DNA of 56,619 bases from DASRTE01 sp035656095 (GCA_035656095.1 DASRTE010000143.1:1-56619); one strand, 5' to 3'; shown: positions 44,581-53,353, numbered from the stretch's first letter. Translations and numbers: made by a program. Notes: generated by a model from the letters alone, not told the origin.

Positions 44581-45468
44581 TCAGCCAGACGGCCGGAGGT
44601 CGAAGGCGATGTCGAGGATCGGCGCGGAGTGGGTGAGCTCCCCGACGGCCAGGTAGTCCACACCGGTCTCGCCGAACGACCGGGCGGCGTAGTACGTGAG
44701 CCCCCCGCTGACCTCAAGCTTGGCCCGGCCGGCGACTGACTCGACCGCCTCCGCGACGTCGGGCGGCGTGAAGTTGTCGAGAAGGATCAGATCGGCGCCT
44801 GACTCGGCCGCCTCGACGGCTCCGTCGACGCTGTCGACCTCGATCTCGACCGGCACGTCGGGGAAAGCCTCCGCGACCGCCTTGAACGCCGCCGTGATGC
44901 CACCGGCCGCAACGATGTGATTGTCCTTGATCAGCGCGGCGTCGGACAAGGACATCCGGTGGTTCTGCCCGCCGCCGCACCGGACGGCGTACTTCTCCAG
45001 CTCTCGCAGCAACGGCGTGGTCTTCCGGGTGTCGCGAACTACGGCCCCGGTACCGTTCAGCGCGTCGGCCCACTGGCGGGTGATCGTCGCGATTCCGGAC
45101 AGGCGGCAGAGCAGGTTCAGTGCGGTTCGTTCGGCGAGCAGCAATGCTCTGGTAGGTCCGGTCAGTGTCATCAGTGTGGTGCCCCGGCGAACCCGCGAAC
45201 CGTCGTCGACGGCGCGGGAGACTTCGAGCTCGCCGCCTGCGGTGCAGAAGAAGACGGCTTCGGCCACGGCGAGACCCGCGACCACACCCTCCGCCCGGGT
45301 CACCAGGTCTCCGGTCGACCGTTGGTCCTGCGCCACGGTGGCCTCGGTCGTGACGTCGACACCGCCCGCGAGGTCCTCCTCCAGCGCTGCCCGCGCCAGA
45401 TCCTCGACGTACCGAGGATCGACGCCTGCGTCCTGCAGTGCGGAGGCCAGGTGATCGGGCAGGCTCAC
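44581..45468 (-). CDS. nadC: Nicotinate-nucleotide pyrophosphorylase (quinolinate phosphoribosyltransferase)
   Basis: A 295-aa enzyme that converts quinolinate and PRPP to nicotinate mononucleotide in de novo NAD synthesis. LLCRLSGIATITRQWADAL, VRDTRKTTPLLRELEKYAVRCGGGQNHR and LLDNFTPPDVAEAV carry substrate-binding residues. The GTG start at 45468 overlaps the nadB stop (GTGA). No nadA gene is present in this window. Confidence 0.96.
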   Translation of the reverse strand: MSLPDHLASALQDAGVDPRYVEDLARAALEEDLAGGVDVTTEATVAQDQRSTGDLVTRAEGVVAGLAVAEAVFFCTAGGELEVSRAVDDGSRVRRGTTLMTLTGPTRALLLAERTALNLLCRLSGIATITRQWADALNGTGAVVRDTRKTTPLLRELEKYAVRCGGGQNHRMSLSDAALIKDNHIVAAGGITAAFKAVAEAFPDVPVEIEVDSVDGAVEAAESGADLILLDNFTPPDVAEAVESVAGRAKLEVSGGLTYYAARSFGETGVDYLAVGELTHSAPILDIAFDLRPSG

Positions 45469-47111
45469 GGAAGCTCCTCGAATCGGGTGTGCAGGTTCCC
45501 ATCGGCGTCCTGGACGCTGACCAGGTGGCCTCGCCAGCGCAGGTCGTCACGATCGGGATGGTCTTCGCGCCAGTGCCCGCCGCGCGTCTCCTCGCGGAGC
45601 GTCGCGTGACCGACGAGGGTGGTCGCGACAGCGTGCAGGTTGGCGGTCTCCCACGCCTCGGTCGTCGGCGCGTCGGCACGGCGTTCCTCGACCAGCTGGT
45701 CGAGGCAGGTCGCCGCCGTCGCGAGCGACGCCGCCGTCCGGACCACGCCGGCACCTGCGGTCATCGCGCCCTGGACGAACAGTCGGGCATCCGGTGCGAG
45801 CAGACCCGGTGCGCCGGGGCGCTGGACCGGATCGGACTGTGGTGGCAGGCCCTCCGCGAGATCGGCGGCGATGCGATGGCCGAACACCAGTCCTTCGAGC
45901 AGCGAGTTCGAGGCCAGCCGGTTCGCTCCGTGGACTCCGGTGCACGAGACCTCTCCACAGGCGTAGAGACCGGGCAGGGAGGAGCGTCCGTGGAGATCGG
46001 TCCGGATGCCTCCGCTCGCGTAGTGCTGCGCCGGCGCGACGGGAACCAGGTCGGTCGTCGGGTCGAAGCCGTTCTCGCGGCAGCGGGCCACGATCGTCGG
46101 GAACCGGTGCTCGAGGAATGCCCTACCCAGGTGCCGGGCGTCCAGCCAGACGTGCTCGGCGCCGGTCTCGGCCATCGCCGAGACCACGCCCTTCGCGACG
46201 ACGTCGCGCGGTGCCAGTTCCGCGAGCGGGTGACGGCCGACCATGAACCTCCGGCCCTCGACATCGCACAGGACCGCCCCCTCGCCGCGGACCGCTTCGG
46301 AGATCAGCGGCTGTTGTCCCTTGGCCGCTCGGCCCAGCCACATCACCGTCGGGTGGAACTGGACGAACTCCAGGTCGGCGATCTCGGCACCGGCGCGCAA
46401 CGCCGCCGCCACGCCGTCACCGGTAGACACCGGAGGATTCGTGGTCGACGCGTACACCTGGCCGAGGCCTCCGGTGGCGAGCACGACCGCACGGCCCAGG
46501 GCCGCACCGACGCCGTCACGCTGTCCTTCCCCGATCACGTGCAGGCTGACGCCGGCGGCCCGCCCGTCGGCATCGGTGAGCACGTCGATGACGAGGGCAT
46601 GCTCGACGACCTCTATGCCCGGGTCCTCACGGACGGCGTTCAGCGCCTCGATCAGTGCTCGCGAGATCTCCCGTCCGGTGGCATCGCCGCCGGCGTGGGC
46701 GATCCGGTCCCGGTGGTGGCCGCCCTCGCGAGCGAGAGCGATCTCGCCTTCGGCCGTGCGCTCGAAGTTCGCTCCGAGGGCGACCAGCTCGCGAACCCGC
46801 TGAGGGCCCTCGGTGACCAACGTGCGCACCGCGGTCTCGTCACAGAGGCCTACTCCGGCGACCAGCGTGTCGGCGAGATGCTGCTCGGGGCTGTCCTCCG
46901 GGTCGAGCGCGGCGGCGATGCCGCCCTGCGCCCAGACCGTGGAACCCTCGTCGAGCAGGGTCTTGGTGACGAGCAGCACACGGCCGGCCTTGCGTGCTTC
47001 GAGCGCCGTCGTCAGCCCCGCGATACCGCTGCCGACCACGACCACGTCGGCCTGGACGGTCCAGCCGGGTTCAGGGGCGACGAGCCGCCGAGGCAGGTGC
47101 TGCGCGAACAC
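45465..47111 (-). CDS. nadB: L-aspartate oxidase
   Basis: A 548-aa flavoprotein that oxidises aspartate to iminoaspartate for quinolinate synthesis. The FAD loop ADVVVVGSGIAGLTTALEARKAG, GSTVWAQGGIAAALDPEDSPEQHL, AREGGHHRDRIAHAGGDATGREISR and PAQHYASGGIRTDLHGRSSLPGLYACGEVSCTGVHGANRLASNSLLEGLVFG are family signatures. GTG 47111 is chosen because TAGGGT (47124-47119) sits seven bases upstream, giving a leaderless transcript; the open frame continues upstream only into a palindrome. Confidence 0.95.
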   Translation of the reverse strand: MFAQHLPRRLVAPEPGWTVQADVVVVGSGIAGLTTALEARKAGRVLLVTKTLLDEGSTVWAQGGIAAALDPEDSPEQHLADTLVAGVGLCDETAVRTLVTEGPQRVRELVALGANFERTAEGEIALAREGGHHRDRIAHAGGDATGREISRALIEALNAVREDPGIEVVEHALVIDVLTDADGRAAGVSLHVIGEGQRDGVGAALGRAVVLATGGLGQVYASTTNPPVSTGDGVAAALRAGAEIADLEFVQFHPTVMWLGRAAKGQQPLISEAVRGEGAVLCDVEGRRFMVGRHPLAELAPRDVVAKGVVSAMAETGAEHVWLDARHLGRAFLEHRFPTIVARCRENGFDPTTDLVPVAPAQHYASGGIRTDLHGRSSLPGLYACGEVSCTGVHGANRLASNSLLEGLVFGHRIAADLAEGLPPQSDPVQRPGAPGLLAPDARLFVQGAMTAGAGVVRTAASLATAATCLDQLVEERRADAPTTEAWETANLHAVATTLVGHATLREETRGGHWREDHPDRDDLRWRGHLVSVQDADGNLHTRFEELP

Positions 47112-47118
47112 GGCTGCA

Positions 47119-47124
47119 ACCCTA
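47119..47124 (-). promoter_or_regulatory. -10 box for leaderless nadB
   Basis: TAGGGT on the minus strand ends seven bases before GTG 47111. There is no Shine-Dalgarno sequence. Confidence 0.55.
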
Positions 47125-47181
47125 GGGCCGAACGTCCGGCAACCTGCTACCAGGCCGACGACCCGGGGGCGTGGCCGGACG

Positions 47182-47247
47182 CCGACATGTGGCGGGTTCG
47201 AGACCTCAAACCTGCCGGCGAGGCGTTGAGAACCCGCCACATGTCGG
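47182..47247. terminator. Long palindrome between panC and nadB
   Basis: The arms CCGACATGTGGCGGGTT (47182) and AACCCGCCACATGTCGG (to 47247) are perfect over 17 bases, loop about 32 bases. The site is 24 bases past the panC stop and 60 bases before the nadB promoter, so it fits a terminator that separates panC from nadBC-coaX. Confidence 0.7.
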
Positions 47248-47270
47248 GACGGCCGGGGCTGTGGGCGGGT

Positions 47271-48125
47271 TCACGGCAGGGTGACGGCGGCGTTGTCGAT
47301 CAGTCTGGTCGCGCCGACCCGTCCGGCGACCAGGAGCCGGGCCTCACCGGCCGCCGGTGCCGGGCCCAACTCCGGGTCACGCAGCTCGAAGTAGTCGACG
47401 TCGATCCCGTGCGCGTCGTCGAGTACCGTCCGGCCCGCCTCCAGTACGGCTCGCATTCCCCTGGGCGCTGCCTCGACGCCGGCGAACAGCGAGCGGGAGA
47501 ACGCCAGGGCGGCCGAGCGCTCGTCACCGCCGAGGTAGCGGTTGCGGCTGGACATGGCCAGCCCGTCCGGCTCGCGCACCGTGGGCACCGCGACGATCTC
47601 GTAAGGCATCTCGAGATCGCGCACCATCCGGCGGACGAGGACGAGCTGCTGGTAGTCCTTCTCGCCGAACAGTGCGTACGTCGGAATGGTCAGGTTGAGC
47701 AGCTTCGCCACCACGGTCAGCACGCCGGCGAAATGCGTGGGACGGGCAGCTCCCTCGAGCTCGCTGGCCAACGACCCGGGATCGACGGTGACCTGTGGCC
47801 GGCCGTTCGGGTACATCTCGGCGCGGTCGGGAGCAAAGACGAGGTCGACGCCCTCGGCGCGGCAGATATCGAGGTCGGCCTCCAGCCCGCGCGGATACCG
47901 CTCGAGGTCCTCGCCGGCACCGAACTGCAGTGGGTTGACGAATATCGTCACCGTGACGGCACCGTCGGGCCCGACGAGGTCGCGCGCCGCGCGGATCAGG
48001 GCGACGTGGCCGTCGTGCAGTGCGCCCATCGTCATCACGACCGCGGCCTCTTCGCCCGCCGTCGCCTGCGCGTCGATCAGTGCCTCTCGGTTCCAGGCGA
48101 GGACAGCTCCGTCGTGGGTGCGAAT
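47271..48125 (-). CDS. panC: Pantoate--beta-alanine ligase, no canonical start codon
   Basis: A ligase that joins pantoate and beta-alanine using ATP. FVNPLQFGAGEDLERYPR, PTHFAGVLTVVAKLLN, LFGEKDYQQLVLVRRM and EPDGLAMSSRNRYL are diagnostic. Homology continues upstream of ATG 48038 as IRTHDGAVLAWNREALIDAQ, the expected N-terminal helix, but the frame has no ATG, GTG or TTG until GTG 48041. I therefore start at ATT 48125, eight bases after GAGAGG; ACG 48128 is another option, a frameshift a third. The substrate motif reads MTMGALHDGH where PTMGALHEGH is usual, so the conserved Pro is Met. Confidence 0.75.
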   Translation of the reverse strand: MRTHDGAVLAWNREALIDAQATAGEEAAVVMTMGALHDGHVALIRAARDLVGPDGAVTVTIFVNPLQFGAGEDLERYPRGLEADLDICRAEGVDLVFAPDRAEMYPNGRPQVTVDPGSLASELEGAARPTHFAGVLTVVAKLLNLTIPTYALFGEKDYQQLVLVRRMVRDLEMPYEIVAVPTVREPDGLAMSSRNRYLGGDERSAALAFSRSLFAGVEAAPRGMRAVLEAGRTVLDDAHGIDVDYFELRDPELGPAPAAGEARLLVAGRVGATRLIDNAAVTLP

Positions 48126-48170
48126 CGTCGACGCCTCTCAGCTCCTGTGCGGCCCGCGGACGACCGCGCC

Positions 48171-48176
48171 AGGGTA
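48171..48176 (-). promoter_or_regulatory. Possible -10 box of panC
   Basis: TACCCT on the minus strand would start a transcript near 48164, with AGGAGC (48146-48141) and GAGAGG (48139-48134) in the leader. Confidence 0.4.
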
Positions 48177-48226
48177 CGCCGCGCCGTCGAGCGAAGGTTA
48201 GCCGTCCCACCTGCTTGAATCACCCG

Positions 48227-49201
48227 GTGCGATATGCGCTCACCGGCGCCACCGGTTTCGTGGGCGGTGCCCTTGCGGGGCTGCTTCGTGAAGCCGGCCA
48301 CGACGTCGTCGCGCTCGTCCGCGATCCGGCGAGGGCCTCGCGACTCGCGGATCGCGGTGTATCGCTGACTCGGGGTGATCTCGGCGACCGCGCCTGCCTG
48401 GACGCGCTGTGCGCGGGCGCCGACGGGCTGTTCCACGTCGCCGGGTGGTACCGACTCGGCAGCCGAACGCCACACGAGGGTCGGCGCATCAACGTCGATG
48501 GCACCGACAACGTGCTCGCCGCTGCCGTCCGGGCCGCGGTGCCCCGGATGGTCTTCACCAGCACACTCGCGGTGAACTCCGATACCCGCGGCGCCGTCGT
48601 CGACGAGTCCTACCGGTTTCGCGGCCGCCATATCTCGACCTACGACGAGACGAAGGCACACGCCCACGACGCGGTAGCGCGGGCGGCCGGCGAAGGTGTG
48701 CCGGTCGTCACGGTGATGCCCGGCCTCGTCTACGGACCGGAGGACACCAGCCAGAGCGGGGCCCTGCTCCGCCGGGTGATCGAGGGGAAGCGGCCGGTGG
48801 TGCCTAGCGGCGGGCGCGTGTGCTGGGGTTACGTCCAGGACGTCGCTCGCGGCCACCTGCTGGCGATGGAACGCGGCGTGCCGGGTGAGTCGTACATGCT
48901 GGCCGGCGAACAGGCCAGCCTGGCCGAAGCGCTCGTTCTTGCAGCCGAGCTCGCGGGCACGCGTGGGCCCGTCGTCCTCCCCGCCGGAGTGGTGCGGTCG
49001 AGCGCCCGCATCGCCGCCGTCGTCGAACGCGTCGTGCCGCTTCCCGCCGAGTACGCCAGCGAGACGCTGCGCGCGTCGTTGGCCACCTATCTGGGTTCCG
49101 CAGCCAAGGCGGGACGCGACCTCGGCTGGACGTGTCGCCCGCTCCGGGCCGGGCTCGATGAGCTCGTGCGGTACACCAGAACGGCCGCGCCCGGTCAGTG
49201 A
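48227..49201 (+). CDS. NAD-dependent epimerase (dihydroflavonol-4-reductase-like)
   Basis: A 324-aa extended SDR. YALTGATGFVGGALAGLLREAGHDVVALVRDP is the nucleotide fold, GADGLFHVAGWYRLG and VFTSTLAVNSD the substrate side, and the Tyr-x3-Lys is in STYDETKAHAHDAV. GDLGD matches the hopanoid-associated epimerase/DFR-like group; no hopanoid genes are near. It is a plus-strand gene inserted among minus-strand pan genes, divergent from panC and convergent with DUF2520 (seven-base overlap). Confidence 0.88.
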   Translation: MRYALTGATGFVGGALAGLLREAGHDVVALVRDPARASRLADRGVSLTRGDLGDRACLDALCAGADGLFHVAGWYRLGSRTPHEGRRINVDGTDNVLAAAVRAAVPRMVFTSTLAVNSDTRGAVVDESYRFRGRHISTYDETKAHAHDAVARAAGEGVPVVTVMPGLVYGPEDTSQSGALLRRVIEGKRPVVPSGGRVCWGYVQDVARGHLLAMERGVPGESYMLAGEQASLAEALVLAAELAGTRGPVVLPAGVVRSSARIAAVVERVVPLPAEYASETLRASLATYLGSAAKAGRDLGWTCRPLRAGLDELVRYTRTAAPGQ

Positions 49202-50139
49202 CGGGCGCCGTCCGGCCGGTCGGCCAGCACGTCCAGCAACGGCTCGGCGTCCGTGGCGCGCAGCCGGCCGGCAGCCAGGGCCCGGGCTGCCGTCCTGCGG
49301 GCCAGAGCCACGTATGCGGCGACCATCTCCGGCGCGACCCGGTCGATCTCCGCCACGTGACCCGCCACGGTGCCTGCGTCCCCGCGGGCGACCGGGCCGG
49401 TCAGCGCGGCGTCCCCCTGGCGGAGCGCGTTGTCGAGCGTGGCCGCGAGCAGGGGTGACAGCATCCGGTCCGGCTCGACGACGCCGGCCGCACGCAGGAG
49501 GTCCATTGCGTCGGCGATCAGCGTGACCAGGTGATTCGAGCCGTGGGCAAGAGCGGCGTGGTAGAGCGTCCGGTGCTCCTCCGCGATGCGGACCGGCTCC
49601 GCGCCCATCTCGACGACGAGCGCCTCGGCCACCGGCCACAGCGGCTCCGGCGCCGTGACGCCGAACGTCGCGCCCGCAAGCCGTTCGAGATCGAGCGCCG
49701 TACCCGTGAACGTCATCGCCGGGTGCAGGGCAAGGGGCAGTGCGCCGACGCGCGTCGCCGGGTCGAGAGCGGCCGCTCCGTAGCGGCCGCTGGTGTGCGC
49801 GACGAGCTGTCCGGTCCGGACGGCTCCCGTCTCGACAAGCCCCTCCACCAGGCCCGGCAGCGCGTCGTCCGGCACTGCGAGAAGCACGAGGTTCGCCTGT
49901 TCGAACACTTCGGCAGGCGTGACGAGAGGAACACCGGGCAACAGCGTGTGCGCACGCTGCTGGCTCGCCACCGACACGCCGTAGGCCGCGACGACGCGAT
50001 GCCCGGACCGGGCCAGGGCGGCTCCGAGCACCGCTCCCACCCGCCCGGTGCCGACGATGCCGACACGGAGCCGCGCGGGACGCTCCGCGTCGGACTCGGA
50101 CGGCCCGTCCGGGACCGTTCCGTCCTCGCGCTCGACCAT
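49195..50139 (-). CDS. Rossmann-like and DUF2520 domain protein
   Basis: A 314-aa protein. The N-terminal Rossmann domain (RVGIVGTGRVGAVLGAALARSGHRVV, VLLAVPDDALPGLVEGL) precedes a helical DUF2520 domain (HPAMTFTG, EHRTLYHAALAHGSNHLVTLIADAMDLL). It resembles F420/NADP or ketopantoate reductase-type enzymes and is commonly encoded next to panC in actinobacteria, which suggests a pantothenate role such as reductase; unproven. Here a plus-strand epimerase separates it from panC. Confidence 0.9.
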   Translation of the reverse strand: MVEREDGTVPDGPSESDAERPARLRVGIVGTGRVGAVLGAALARSGHRVVAAYGVSVASQQRAHTLLPGVPLVTPAEVFEQANLVLLAVPDDALPGLVEGLVETGAVRTGQLVAHTSGRYGAAALDPATRVGALPLALHPAMTFTGTALDLERLAGATFGVTAPEPLWPVAEALVVEMGAEPVRIAEEHRTLYHAALAHGSNHLVTLIADAMDLLRAAGVVEPDRMLSPLLAATLDNALRQGDAALTGPVARGDAGTVAGHVAEIDRVAPEMVAAYVALARRTAARALAAGRLRATDAEPLLDVLADRPDGARH

Positions 50140-50375
50140 CGCCAGCCTCTCCCGGTCCGGGCATCCACGGCCCGACGTGCAGCGATCAGGCTAACAACGG
50201 CGACGACCGGGTCAGACCAGCTCGGCGAGCATGGCGCCGGCACGTGCAGCTCTGTCGGCCTCGACCGACCGGTAGGTCACCTCCCGCTGCACCTCCTCGG
50301 CGCCCCACGCCCGGGTGAGACGGAAGAGAGTCGAGCACTCAGCCCGACCGTGGCCCGCCCGCTGCGACCCCGGCC

Positions 50376-50381
50376 TAGGGT
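50376..50381 (+). promoter_or_regulatory. -10 box for leaderless methyltransferase gene
   Basis: TAGGGT ends six bases before ATG 50388, and no Shine-Dalgarno sequence is visible. Confidence 0.55.
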
Positions 50382-50387
50382 CATGGC

Positions 50388-51368
50388 ATGAACCTGCCGA
50401 CCTGGCGGGAGGCGATGGACGATGCGCTGTACGGCCACGATGGCTTCTTCCGACGCGAGCAGCCGGCCGACCACTTCCGCACGTCTGTCCACGCCTCAGA
50501 CCTGTTCGCGGGAGCCGTCGGCCGCCTCGCCGCCGACTGTGGAGCCGCCGCCGTTGTCGACGTCGGCGCCGGCGGAGGGGAGCTGCTCGTTGCTCTCGCC
50601 ACAGGCGATCATTCACTCACGCTGGTAGGCGTCGAGGTCGCCGCTGCTCCGGCCGACCTGCCGGAGCAGGTCGGGTGGGCCTCGGAGGTGCCCGACGATC
50701 TCGTCGACGTGCTCGTCGTCGCGAACGAATGGCTGGACGACGTGCCGGTCGACGTGGTCCAGGTCGACGACGACGGGATCGCACGCCTGGTCGAGGTCGA
50801 TCCCACCACGGGGAACGAGCAGCTGGGGCCGCTCCCCAGCCTTCTCGACCGTGACTGGTTGTCCCGGTGGTGGCCGATCGAGGGCGGCGAGCCCGGAGCC
50901 CGGGCCGAGGTCGGCCGACCACGTGACGACGCATGGTCGGACCTGGTGCGACGGGTTCGGCGCGGCGTGCTCGTCGCCGTCGACTACTGCCACACGTTGA
51001 CCTCGCGCCCTCCGCAAGGCACCCTCGCCGGGTACCGCGGCGGGCGGATGGTGCGGCCGGTGCCCGACGGCTCGTGCGACATCACGGCACACGTCGCGCT
51101 CGACTCCTGTGCCGCGGCCGGGGTCGCCGCCGGTGCCACGGCGACGTTGGAGACCACGCAGCGGGAGGCGTTGCGGGTTCTCGGCGTCGACGGATCATTG
51201 CCGGACCGCTCGATCGCGACATCCGATCCGGTCGCCTATGTCACCGCCCTCGCGGCGTCCTCGCAGGCAGCCGAGCTGCTCGACCTCGCGGGTCTGGGGG
51301 GCTTCGGCTGGCTGGTCCAGACCGTCGGCCTCGACCTCCCGCCCTCGCTGCGCCACCTCGTCCGTTGA
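50388..51368 (+). CDS. MidA/NDUFAF7-like SAM-dependent methyltransferase
   Basis: A 326-aa protein of the COG1565 type. The N-terminus (TWREAMDDALYGHDGFFRREQPADHFRTSVHASDLFAGAVG) is characteristic, motif I is VVDVGAGGGELLVALA, and VVANEWLDDVPVDVVQVD and GVLVAVDYCHT follow. The mitochondrial homologue NDUFAF7 dimethylates an Arg of complex I subunit NDUFS2. A NuoD (NDUFS2) homologue is encoded 2.5 kb downstream, making it a candidate substrate. The stop codon lies inside the palindrome at 51362-51451. Confidence 0.87.
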   Translation: MNLPTWREAMDDALYGHDGFFRREQPADHFRTSVHASDLFAGAVGRLAADCGAAAVVDVGAGGGELLVALATGDHSLTLVGVEVAAAPADLPEQVGWASEVPDDLVDVLVVANEWLDDVPVDVVQVDDDGIARLVEVDPTTGNEQLGPLPSLLDRDWLSRWWPIEGGEPGARAEVGRPRDDAWSDLVRRVRRGVLVAVDYCHTLTSRPPQGTLAGYRGGRMVRPVPDGSCDITAHVALDSCAAAGVAAGATATLETTQREALRVLGVDGSLPDRSIATSDPVAYVTALAASSQAAELLDLAGLGGFGWLVQTVGLDLPPSLRHLVR

Positions 51369-51451
51369 TCACGTTCACCACCCTGGTGGACCGTTCACCA
51401 GGCACCTGCGCCTGGTGAACCACCCCGGAGCATGGTGAACGTGATCAACGG
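51362..51451. terminator. 90-base nested double palindrome between convergent genes
   Basis: Outer arms CCGTTGATCACGTTCACCA (51362-51380) and TGGTGAACGTGATCAACGG (51433-51451) are perfect over 19 bases. Inside, GTTCACCAGG and CCTGGTGAAC form a second perfect 10-base stem. It lies between the methyltransferase gene and panD and includes the TGA of the former. A bidirectional terminator is likely. Confidence 0.75.
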
Positions 51452-51459
51452 ACGAGCGG

Positions 51460-51876
51460 TCAGGCGGTGAGATCGCCGCGGAGCTGGTCGTGGGCGCCGG
51501 AGACTGGTGCAGCAACGTCGGAGCCGAGATCGACGATGCGGTTCCGTCCGTCGACGTGGACGACCCGCGGCTGGAGTCTGCGGGCTTCGGCGTCGTCCAT
51601 CAACCCGTAACCGATCACGATCACCAAGTCGCCCGGCGATACCAGGCGTGCCGCCGCTCCGTTGATGCCGAGCACCCCGGAGCCGCGCTCGCCGACGATG
51701 GTGTAGGTCGTCAGCCGCGCTCCGTTGGTGACGTCGACGACATCGACCCGCTCGCCGGGCAGGAGATCGGCGGCGTCGAGGAGGTCGGCATCGATGGTCA
51801 CCGATCCCACGTAGTGCAGGTCAGCCTGGGTCACCGTGGCGCGATGGATCTTGCTCTTCATCATGGTGCGGAACAC
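51460..51876 (-). CDS. panD: Aspartate 1-decarboxylase
   Basis: A 138-aa pyruvoyl enzyme that makes beta-alanine for pantothenate. MKSKIHRATVTQADLHYVGSVTID includes the self-cleavage site G24-S25 and nearby active-site residues; TNGARLTTYTIVGERGSG and INGAAARLVSPGDLVIVIGYG complete the barrel. GTG 51876 follows a GGGAG ribosome-binding site. The start overlaps the end of the large PH-domain gene by 56 bases, so panD is the last gene of that operon. Confidence 0.95.
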   Translation of the reverse strand: MFRTMMKSKIHRATVTQADLHYVGSVTIDADLLDAADLLPGERVDVVDVTNGARLTTYTIVGERGSGVLGINGAAARLVSPGDLVIVIGYGLMDDAEARRLQPRVVHVDGRNRIVDLGSDVAAPVSGAHDQLRGDLTA

Positions 51877-53353
51877 GCGTGCTCCCGTCCTGGTCGATCG
51901 ATGCGGCGGAAGCGCCGTCACCGTCGTGGTGCGTCACCATCCATTGTTCGGGAACGTCGACCTTCCTCGCCAATCGCGATCGCTCGGCCTGCTCCTCGAC
52001 GATCCGGCGGGCCTGCAGTGCCGGACGGTGCGCGATGGATGCATCGACCGGGCCAGGCGTCGTATCGACGTGCACAGTCGCGAGTCCGAGCTTCCGCTGA
52101 ACGGGGCCCTGCGTGAGCCGCACGCTTTGCGTCTTCGCATGCGGGACCGCGGTGAACCTGCGAGACAGCACTCCTTCGCGGACGACGACCACGCGATCGT
52201 CGGCACCGTATGCCAGCCGTCGCCATCCGATCGGGCGCAACCATGCCGCCCGCCGGGGAGCCGGGTCGAGGCTGATGCGGCTGGGGTCGGTGCCCGCCAG
52301 AGCAAGACGCATGACGCCGACGGCGTCCTCCACAGGCGCGACGGGGAGCAACGTCGAACTCGTCGAGTCGTCGGTTCCGGAGCTACCCGCGTACCCGGCG
52401 ACGTCGACGTCGAGCCGGGCCCAACCGGCCAGCCGCCACAACAGCGACTGCCGCAGCGCCACGCCCTGGATCCGGCCAGGGGGCACAGTCTGGGCCTTCG
52501 TGTCCAGCAGGCCCTTGCGGATGCGGAACCCGTCGGGCGACTCGGCCAGGACAAAACCGAAGTTGCGGACGAACTGGTTCCACAACGCGAGCCCGATCGC
52601 CAACGCACCAGGGAACACCGCTGAGAACACACCGACGGCGACCTCTTCACCGCCGACCACGAACGCGCCGCCGAGGGTGATCAGGAGCACCACACCGATG
52701 ACGAACGTCCCCGACAAGATCGTCGAACCCAGCAGTCTCCCCGGTGGCACCTCGTGCGCGACCCGTTCGGGAGCCTCGGGGGTCTCCGCGTCGATACCCG
52801 CGGCCCGTGCCAGCAACTCCGCCCGCAGTCGCACGGCATCGTCCGCCGAGAGGTACGCCAGCGGTGCCTCGGTGTTGGTTCCGCCCGCGACCTCGAGCCT
52901 GAGCTCGGACACGCCGAGCAGCCGGCCGGCCAGCGGCCGCACTACGTCGACCGCCTGGAGCCGGTCGAGGCGAACCCGCCGCGACCGACGCTGGAGGATG
53001 CCGGAGTCGATACGCAGCGCATCGCCGTCGAACCCGTACCGCGTGAACCACCACGAGGCGAGGCCGACCCCGAACCCCACCAACGCGATCACGGGCAGGA
53101 ACAGGGCGAACCGCCCCGGATCTCCGGCCCGAATCGCATCCTGGCCTCCGAAGGCGACGGCGCCCGCCAGCCACGCCCACCCGCGCAGCAGCGGGGTCAA
53201 CGGATGCAGCCGACGGAAGTGCGCCGGCGTGGGATCCGCGGCACCGGCCCTGGGTCGCAGCGCCCGGCCCGAGGTCGTCTCCCCCGCCGGCGTGGCGGCG
53301 GCGCCGGCGTCGCCCCCGGACGTGCCCGCCGCCGGGCCGTCCTGGCTCGTCAC
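51821..53353 (-). CDS. Large PH-domain (YdbS/bPH2) membrane protein
   Basis: A 510-aa protein. A disordered N-terminus (~45 residues) precedes hydrophobic pairs (LLRGWAWLAGAVAFGG, FALFLPVIALVGFGVGLASWWF; later STILSGTFVIGVVLLITLGGAF, FSAVFPGALAIGLALWNQF) and three YdbS-like PH repeats, marked by RRSRRVRLDRLQAVDVVRPLAGRLLGVSELRLEVAGG, KGLLDTKAQTVPPGRIQGVALRQSLLWRLAGWARLDV and GVLSRRFTAVPHAKTQSVRLTQGPVQRKLGLATVHVDT. The function of this family is unknown. It overlaps the smaller PH gene by four bases. Confidence 0.88.
   Translation of the reverse strand: MTSQDGPAAGTSGGDAGAAATPAGETTSGRALRPRAGAADPTPAHFRRLHPLTPLLRGWAWLAGAVAFGGQDAIRAGDPGRFALFLPVIALVGFGVGLASWWFTRYGFDGDALRIDSGILQRRSRRVRLDRLQAVDVVRPLAGRLLGVSELRLEVAGGTNTEAPLAYLSADDAVRLRAELLARAAGIDAETPEAPERVAHEVPPGRLLGSTILSGTFVIGVVLLITLGGAFVVGGEEVAVGVFSAVFPGALAIGLALWNQFVRNFGFVLAESPDGFRIRKGLLDTKAQTVPPGRIQGVALRQSLLWRLAGWARLDVDVAGYAGSSGTDDSTSSTLLPVAPVEDAVGVMRLALAGTDPSRISLDPAPRRAAWLRPIGWRRLAYGADDRVVVVREGVLSRRFTAVPHAKTQSVRLTQGPVQRKLGLATVHVDTTPGPVDASIAHRPALQARRIVEEQAERSRLARKVDVPEQWMVTHHDGDGASAASIDQDGSTRVPHHDEEQDPSRHGDPG

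Noticed and set aside
45438..48218. A 926-codon open frame antisense to nadB and panC
   Set aside because: It is Arg/Gly/His/Asp-rich without hydrophobic core or family motif and lies exactly opposite well-supported genes. Long antisense frames are expected in very high GC DNA.
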